Positions 58,307 through 64,000 of a stretch of DNA of 64,000 nt are shown one piece after another. Origin of the DNA: Adiantum capillus-veneris. Taxonomy: Eukaryota > Streptophyta > Polypodiopsida > Polypodiales > Pteridaceae. The stretch covers positions 50,103,122 through 50,167,121 of the forward strand of contig CM043959.1 of assembly GCA_014529385.2 (NCBI GenBank), given 5' to 3'. The position numbers and the translations under genes were made by a program. Positions within the stretch are counted from its first letter, which is position 1; each line of letters starts with the position of its first letter. The notes under the pieces were generated by a model. The model made no database searches and was not told the origin of the DNA. It saw nothing but the letters and a program-made list of their open reading frames with translations.

Positions 58307-59110
58307 GTGAGTGGCATAAAATGGTAACCATCCTTTTGCAACATTTCTCACCCTACTCAATGTCCTCTTCCTCATATGTGTATATATTTTTCTACACTAT
58401 TAAGTTATCTAGAGTAAATTCCCCCTCTTCGTTTAACCTTTGTGGCGACACATACATTGTACTCTTCCCAAAAAATGTCACCTTAGTCATATATTTATAT
58501 TACCACCCTTTTCTTTTTGCTTTGTAAATAAAAGTAAGCATACAATAACCAACTATCTACCCCAAACTTTCTTACCTCTTGTGAATTAGTAGTAGAAAAA
58601 TAATATATCCATCTTTCATCCCATATAGATAAATTCCCATGGGAATCAACTCTCCACTTGTCTTTACCAAAGATTATGATCCCTCTCTACAAGTCTTCTA
58701 TGCCCCCTACATAGGTGGCCCAATATCTCTTAAGAATATACATATAGTTTCTCTCCTTTCAAAAAGACTCCAATTGTATATTCTTTTCACAATAAAATAA
58801 TATTGGGCCCTCCTCTATTTGTTTAATCATCATAGCCTTTTGAAAAAGCATGATTCCCCTTGGATGCATACAAGCAAAGGGCCCATACAAGAAGACTTGG
58901 AAGCAAAAGGTTCCCTAGCCTAGTGTGGACCTCCCAAACCGAATTCCTTGGTGCATGGGCGTGAAGAATAGTCCAAATTCATATCAAACATGTTGAGAAG
59001 GTCAATTTTGCCTTTTGAAGCATGTCATTCCGAGCTACAGGTAAAAAGTTATGGTCAAAATAGTGTAAATCTGTCAGATTCGCAGCAAAAGGGAACTGTA
59101 AATCAAGTAA
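58307..59110. other. No gene recognised; AT-rich stretch before E5
   Basis: C/T-rich and AT-rich sequence with no motif. It could be intron of the upstream exon or the outer part of the E5 LTR. Confidence 0.4.
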
Positions 59111-60382
59111 ATCAAGAGGGTGAGATCTTATTTTTCCCCTACTCATCTTCTAGAAGAGCAATGAGTGTTCAAGGTCACTTGCATGTGATGGGACCAACCT
59201 AAAGATGCTTTCTAAATGCCAAGACAGACAAGTTGAGATACCTCGCAGGAGCCACCCGTAGGGCCTCATGGTGGGGCCCACCTACATTATGCACCCCTAT
59301 GGAGCCTTCACGGTCTAAAATGATATTTTTGGTGAATAAATAGTCCCTTTTATGTCCAATATTCAATGAGTGGTCAAAGGACACTTAATTAGGTCTAATC
59401 ACTTACTCTAATTAAGTGTAGCATAATCCCACTCCTACACAACTATAAATAGCTCCTCTTGGAGAGACTCAAGGACACACACCTATATTTTCAACTTCGT
59501 GTTGTTTCTTGATCAATAGTAGAGAAAACCCCAACTCTCCCTCTTTCACATCCTCCCTCCTAACCTTCCTCTTTGGAGGAAGTGCAACTCTATTCTCCAC
59601 TCTTTCCATTCTACAAATCTCTTACTCCATCAACCCAATAAATCATGTGTAGCACCTCAATAACTTGTAAATACATCATGATCTCTCTCATGGTTATGTT
59701 AATGATCATGAAATCATCTTCAAAACTTTCAAGTGTCGCAATTCGTGATGGTTAGCAAGCGTCGGTCCTCCCCTTAAAAGGTGTGAGAGAAATCAAGTAA
59801 GTGTTCTATTCTCAATTTACCATTGGTTTGTTTCTCCACCCTTATTCAATTGGTCTAAAGAAATTTCTCACTCCAACTCTCTTTTGCTTCATTACATATG
59901 CATGTGGCTACCTCTCATGGTGATTTTATTTGTGTCACGGCATTGCATAGATGGAGATGAGCTCTCTATGAAAAGTGTGTTAGTTTGATGTAAGTGATTC
60001 TCTTGTGTGTTTGAGAGGCAAGTCTTGTGTGAATGATTTTTTGATGAGTGCTTGAGAGAGGAAGAGTTTGGATGTATTATGGGTATTCTTATGGGGAGAA
60101 GGTGAATGCTATTCCACAAATTACATATTTCATTTTGATGCACGGCATTGGGTTGCATAATCGTTGATGGTGTTCAAGTATCCAAAGTGTATATAGAGTA
60201 ATGGGGTTTTCAAAGTGTGTTGCTTGAGTGGGTGAGTGCCAGTGTCATTTTGATTGGTTTCCTTCTCCACTCCCAAAAGAAGGTGGTGCCCCAAGTAGTG
60301 TGCGTACCTCTTTACGAACATTTTGTGAGGGTAGGCCCATTGGTTTGGGTTTAGAGGCCACATTTCAAAAATCTCGCCCTCA
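59110..60382 (+). repeat. E5 5' LTR, approximate start
   Basis: The end is set by GCCCTCA at 60382, five bases before the primer site. A CTATAAATAG box lies at 59443-59452 and AATAAA near 59639. The start is estimated from E2 and may be off by 100 bp or more. Confidence 0.5.
59443..59452 (+). promoter_or_regulatory. TATA box of the E5 LTR
   Basis: CTATAAATAG, near the plant consensus, followed about 30 bp later by a plausible start region (GACTCAAGGACACACACC). Confidence 0.65.
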
Positions 60383-60387
60383 TAAAG

Positions 60388-60405
60388 TGGTGCCCCCACG
60401 GAGGA
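60388..60405 (+). other. E5 primer-binding site
   Basis: TGGTGCCCCCACGGAGGA, identical to the E2 site at 47803-47820 over 18 bases. Confidence 0.75.
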
Positions 60406-60439
60406 ACATATTTCCAAGTTACCTTCAAATTTTTTAGTG

Positions 60440-60652
60440 ATGAACAATGGAGTTCCCATCTATCCATTTCATTTTGCACAACACATTAGAGTAAATGTTC
60501 ACATAGATAGAAAAGTCTTTTTCCAGCAACGCATTGTTTTTATGTTTGGTGCAGAAAGACTTAGAGAAATACTGGCATCACCCAATCCAATTATACTTCC
60601 AATCATCAACTATGAAACTTCTTTTGATGTTCACGTTTTCATTTTGTTTTAA
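60440..60652 (+). CDS. E5 small ORF, first copy
   Basis: A 70-codon frame starting 35 bp after the primer site. It aligns to the E2 small ORF: YPFHFAQHIRVNVHIDRKVF, FQQRIVFMFGAERLREIL, NYETSFDVHVFILF. Conservation at protein level across two diverged elements, in the same place before gag, argues that it is translated. It is uninterrupted. Function unknown. Confidence 0.68.
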   Translation: MNNGVPIYPFHFAQHIRVNVHIDRKVFFQQRIVFMFGAERLREILASPNPIILPIINYETSFDVHVFILF

Positions 60653-60735
60653 AGGCAGGAACAAGGAGTGGTGAAGGGGTGCTCAAGGGCCATATGAAGG
60701 AACGAGGTCTTCAAACCAACAACGAGGAGTAGCAC

Positions 60736-60948
60736 ATGAATCACGATCGAAACAATGAACCTTTTAGGCCTATTGCTCGGCAATCCATTCATATAATCAT
60801 TGCAACTAAGTTTAGGTTTCAATCTATCATAAGGAGGATATTTGGATCCACTCGCCTCAATGAAATCAATGCTTCAATTAATCCATTTATTCTACCTATG
60901 ATAAAGTACAAATTAACAATGGATGTGTACATCTTCATTTTAATGTAA
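60736..60948 (+). CDS. E5 small ORF, second copy
   Basis: A second 70-codon frame, 83 bp after the first and ending 85 bp before gag. It shares the same plan at lower identity: IHIIIATKFRFQSIIRRIFG, TRLNEINASINPFILPMIKY and the C-terminal MDVYIFILM. It is most simply an old tandem duplicate. Uninterrupted. Function unknown. Confidence 0.6.
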   Translation: MNHDRNNEPFRPIARQSIHIIIATKFRFQSIIRRIFGSTRLNEINASINPFILPMIKYKLTMDVYIFILM

Positions 60949-61032
60949 TCAGATTTATAGTGTCAATAATCTTGTGCGGCCCGTAAGAGAAAAGTTTCTT
61001 TTAAAAAAGAGATTTCAAAAAGTCTAAACAAA

Positions 61033-62178
61033 ATGTCAAGTTCTTTTCCCACGTTCTATGAAAGAAGTGGGGAAGATGCGCAAGAGTTTCTTGACAACTT
61101 GGAGATGGCACATCTCATATCCGGGAGAGATGAAGAGGAAGTAAAGCTACGAGCCTTCCCATTGGTTCTAAAAGCAGAAGCTAAAGCATGGTATGAGACC
61201 TTGCAACCCCAAATCAATTCCAATTGGGAGAGACTACGAGCAAGCTTCCTCTCCAAGTTCGGGCAAGGTGATACTTCTGAAGGACTATGGAAATGTCTTA
61301 TTGGACATAAGCAGGTATCACTTGAAGACTATCCCTCTTATGAAGCAACCTTTGTCAATCTATGGGGTAGGTGGGAGGCTACATTAGAAAATCATGGTGG
61401 TGCACCTAACTTTCTAAAAAAAGAGAGATTCATGGTTGGCTTGTATCCACTTTTAAAGGCTAAAGTAGAGCTAAAATTCCCATCCACCTTCGAAGAAGCA
61501 CGGGAGGTAGCCATCATCAAGTTTAGAAAACTACACTTTCAAGCACATAGAGCAAGGGGTTTGAATGAAGTGAGTGAGAGGGAGTCTTCACAAACCATGG
61601 AAGCACCAATTAGGGCCCCTCTTGCACAATCTTCACAAATAGGAGATAACTCTCAACAAGAGGTTTTACAAAGGCTAACTCAACAGCTTGAGAACCTCAC
61701 TCTGAATCTAGTACAAGGCCTACCTCAACAACGACAACCAAGAGAAGGGAATCGCAATCAACGAAGACAAGCTCAAGAGTTGCGATGTTGGAATTGCAAT
61801 GAAATGGGCCATGGCATGTACAATTGTCCACATCCAAGGCGACTTCCGGGAGACATATATCCCCCCAGACCGCCTCCTCTCACTGTACAGCAAGAACTAG
61901 CTCAAGGCCCACAAATCCTTCGTCGACCACTACCACCAGCAAATATACCTCCCGTCCCACATGAGGAGGAAGAAAGAGGAGTCAACATCATCAAGCTAGA
62001 AGAGGTAATAGATGAGCATACTCTAAACTTTGATGTTATGCCGGCAGAAAAACGCACAAGAGCACATGATAAGGATGAAGACATGAGAAGTGAAGGAACA
62101 AATTCAGCCAGAAGGGACAAGAAGAAGAAGTCAAAGATGGAAGAAGCTGAAAGTAGCAGGAAGAAAAGATCAAGGTGA
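61033..62178 (+). CDS. gag: E5 gag
   Basis: A 381-codon open frame. The capsid begins MSSSFPTFYERSGEDAQEFL (same plan as E2), then LRAFPLVLKAEAKAWYETLQ, WERLRASFLSKFGQGDTSEG, LEDYPSYEATFVNLWGRW and a CCHC knuckle CWNCNEMGHGMYNC near 61.79 kb. A Pro-rich linker and a lysine-rich tail end it. It forms the particle and binds RNA. Protease starts directly after the stop. Uninterrupted here. Confidence 0.88.
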   Translation: MSSSFPTFYERSGEDAQEFLDNLEMAHLISGRDEEEVKLRAFPLVLKAEAKAWYETLQPQINSNWERLRASFLSKFGQGDTSEGLWKCLIGHKQVSLEDYPSYEATFVNLWGRWEATLENHGGAPNFLKKERFMVGLYPLLKAKVELKFPSTFEEAREVAIIKFRKLHFQAHRARGLNEVSERESSQTMEAPIRAPLAQSSQIGDNSQQEVLQRLTQQLENLTLNLVQGLPQQRQPREGNRNQRRQAQELRCWNCNEMGHGMYNCPHPRRLPGDIYPPRPPPLTVQQELAQGPQILRRPLPPANIPPVPHEEEERGVNIIKLEEVIDEHTLNFDVMPAEKRTRAHDKDEDMRSEGTNSARRDKKKKSKMEEAESSRKKRSR

Positions 62179-62715
62179 ATGGAAATTGGTATCAACGACT
62201 TCCCATTGGGAAAGGAGCTAGAGCCCTACAACATCCTGGAGGATTTACAAACCCAAAAGCCAAACATTTCATGGCCTCAACTTCTACACCTATCAGCCAA
62301 AGTAAGAAGGCAATGGCCAAAGTTGGTAAGTACAAGAATTCCAAAAAAGAAAGCAAATCTTTCCATTAAGGTTGTGGCCTCAAAGCTACAAAAATATGTG
62401 GAACCCATTGTGGATGCTTACATAAGGGGTAAAAAGGTGTCTAATGTATATGTTGATGGTGGAGCTCAAATGTGTGTGATCACGGAAAAATCAATGAACA
62501 GGTTAGGGTTTGAAATTACAAAGTCCTCTAATTGTCAAGCTAGGCTATCCAACAACTCAAGTGTGAAGTGTTTGGGGATCATTGAAAATGTAAAAGTCTC
62601 TGTATGTAACATAGATGCACGAGTGGATATGTATGTTATGCCAGCTAAGGGGGATGGCTATCCCATCATCCTAGGGAGGCCTTGGCTCATTGCTGTGAAT
62701 GCAGATCAAAAATGA
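62179..62715 (+). pseudogene. E5 aspartic protease
   Basis: YVDGGAQMCVITEKSMNRLG near 62.45 kb gives the active site, and GDGYPIILGRPWLIAVNADQ closes the fold. The N-terminal 80 residues are linker. It is placed after gag and before RT, as in E2. Part of a fossil element. Confidence 0.82.
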
Positions 62716-64000
62716 GGAAGTGGTCGTTTGATTCTTAAGAAGGGTCAACCGGTGGTGTATGATTGGCGAGAAGGAAAGCAACTAGATATCAACTATGAAA
62801 CCACGACAGATGAAGAGAGCGAGGAGGAGAGTCCTTACTCAAGTGATGAGGAAGCATCAACCAGTGAAGAGGAGTCTTCTTTGGAGGTAATGGGAATTGT
62901 ATTCAATGCCAACACTCAAGATGTTCCAATAGAAGAAAAGCCAACAGACAATCACACACGAGGGGATGAAAGATGCCACCACCTTGAAGAAAGATTTGAG
63001 AAGATTCTTGCAAAAGATCTTACTTGTGAGGAGAAGAGGTCCTACATCAATATGTTAAGGAGGTATCCCAATTTGTTTATCACTGACTACTCACAAATAA
63101 GAGGTGTAGATGTAATAGAGCATCGAATTGAATTGAAACCAGGGACCAAACCCGTGGCTCAAAAGTTAAGGCGACTAGGATCTGTGCAACAAAAGGCTCT
63201 CCTACAAGAAGTGAATCGACTCTTGAAGGCTGGCTTCATCTATCAAGTATCCAACTCCGAATGGGTATCACCTATTGTAGTCACTCCCAAGAAGAATGGT
63301 AAGTGGAGGGTCTGCGTGGATTACAAACCCCTCAACGCTGCGACAAAGAGGGACCACTTCCCTCTCCCTTTCCAAGATGAAATTTTGAATGAAGTAGCAG
63401 GTCACGAATGCTACACTGTGTGTGATGGGTATTCACGATATTTTCAAATTAGAATAGCAGAAGAGGACCAACCAAAAACCACCTTCATCACACCTTGGGG
63501 ATGTTTTGCATTTAGAGTAATGCCTTTTGGGCTCACCAATTCTCCTAGCACCTTCATGAGATTCACAATATTTGTATTTCAGCCATTCTTTGGAAAATCT
63601 ATAAGAGTCTTTATGGATGATTTCTGTATTTATAGTTGTAGATCACTTCACTGCCAAAAGGTTGAAGAGGGGCTTAAGAGGCTCCATCAATTTGGGGGAC
63701 AACTCAACCCAGAGAAGTGTCATATCGGTGAATCTCAGGTGGTTTTGCTAGGCCATGTGGTTTCTTCACAAGGAATTCAAGTGGATCCCTCTAAAGTAGA
63801 GGCCCTTTTGTCATTATCTCCACCAACAACAACTAAGGAGCTAATGACCTTCAACCACAAAGTGAGGTACATGTCTCGCTTCATCCATCTCCTAGCAGAA
63901 GCCATCGCCCCTTTGCATAGGTTGGCAAGCCAATCTACATTTGAATGGGGGAGGGAACATGCAAAATGTTTTGAGGAAGTGAAGGGCATTCTTAGCTCTC
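62716..64000 (+). pseudogene. pol: E5 reverse transcriptase and start of RNase H
   Basis: An acidic linker (to about 62.95 kb), then RT: KPVAQKLRRLGSVQQKALLQ, EWVSPIVVTPKKNGKWRVCV, NAATKRDHFPLPFQDEIL, VCDGYSRYFQIRIAEEDQPK, VMPFGLTNSPSTFM, catalytic FMDDFCIYS, LNPEKCHIGESQVVLLGHVV, and the thumb KVRYMSRFIHLLAEAIAPLH. The window ends in the connection before RNase H. Fossil. Confidence 0.87.

Larger units (their letters stand above)
59110..64000 (+). mobile_element. E5: Ty3/gypsy element related to E2, running off the right edge
   Basis: The plus strand holds an LTR (start approximate), a primer site identical in type to E2 at 60388, two small ORFs, gag, protease, RT and the start of RNase H. 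Protease (VDGGAQMCVITEKS), RT (FMDDFCIYS) and the small upstream ORF are closest to E2, so it should belong to the same Tat-type group; the archaeal RNase H would lie outside the window. Few interruptions are seen in the visible part (about one to three). The LTR start is uncertain; GTGGGGCCCAC-like text near 59270 corresponds to a point about 150 bp inside the E2 LTR. Confidence 0.85.

Noticed and set aside
57330-60382. A 3-kb E5 LTR starting at TGTGAGGGG (57330)
   Set aside because: Only the terminal bases fit. It would include the 17-bp motif array and an exon, and the promoter position agrees better with an LTR of about 1.2 kb.

Overview
This is plant nuclear DNA made almost entirely of transposable elements. 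The LTR elements use tRNA-type primer sites, the lineages (Ty1/copia and Ty3/gypsy, one copy with the second RNase H of the Tat lineage) are typical of land plants, introns are short with GT-AG ends, and base composition is AT-rich with long (CT)n, (AC)n and (GT)n tracts. The RT/RNase H style suggests a large-genome seed-free plant or gymnosperm, but I cannot name the species. No single-copy host gene is recognisable with confidence.

Layout. 1-6130: minus-strand Ty3/gypsy (E1), 5' LTR at 5766-6130, 3' end outside the window. 6131-12395: old decayed sequence with a leader-like stretch, a decayed lysine/glutamate-rich coding region and a large compound microsatellite. 12396-15545: complete small gag-only copia element (target duplication TTGGC). 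16528-49842: a three-level nest. The outer copia element (target duplication ATGTG) was entered by a Tat-type gypsy element, E2 (21111-48970), whose left LTR was in turn entered by the giant gypsy element E3 (21446-40591, 19.1 kb, target duplication GAGGC). 50052-about 52600: LTR, primer site and leader of E4, a relative of E3, without gag or pol. 52913-57131: two convergent spliced genes, one transposase-like and decayed, the other intact and of unknown function. 57147-58218: intergenic array of a 17-bp motif, followed by a short first exon. About 59.1-64.0 kb: plus-strand gypsy element E5, related to E2, running off the window.

The most unusual object is E3. It reads as two modules in series. 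Module 1 has leader, gag, protease, RT, RNase H, integrase and then a second aspartic-protease-like domain. It is followed by a copy of the element's polypurine tract, a strongly diverged LTR-like segment and a second leader. Module 2 then carries a mobile-domain-like ORF and a long coiled-coil ORF before the real polypurine tract and 3' LTR. Both leaders carry a 24-bp palindrome at nearly the same spacing (about 283-288 and 125-135 bp). E4 keeps the spacing, and one of its copies has symmetric, pair-preserving base changes, which argues for selection on the dyad itself.

A second recurring novelty is a conserved protein of about 70 residues encoded between primer site and gag in E2 and E5, present twice in E5. 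All LTR elements are treated as fossils: E1, E2, E3 and the outer copia are each interrupted several times, and parts are given at domain scale only.
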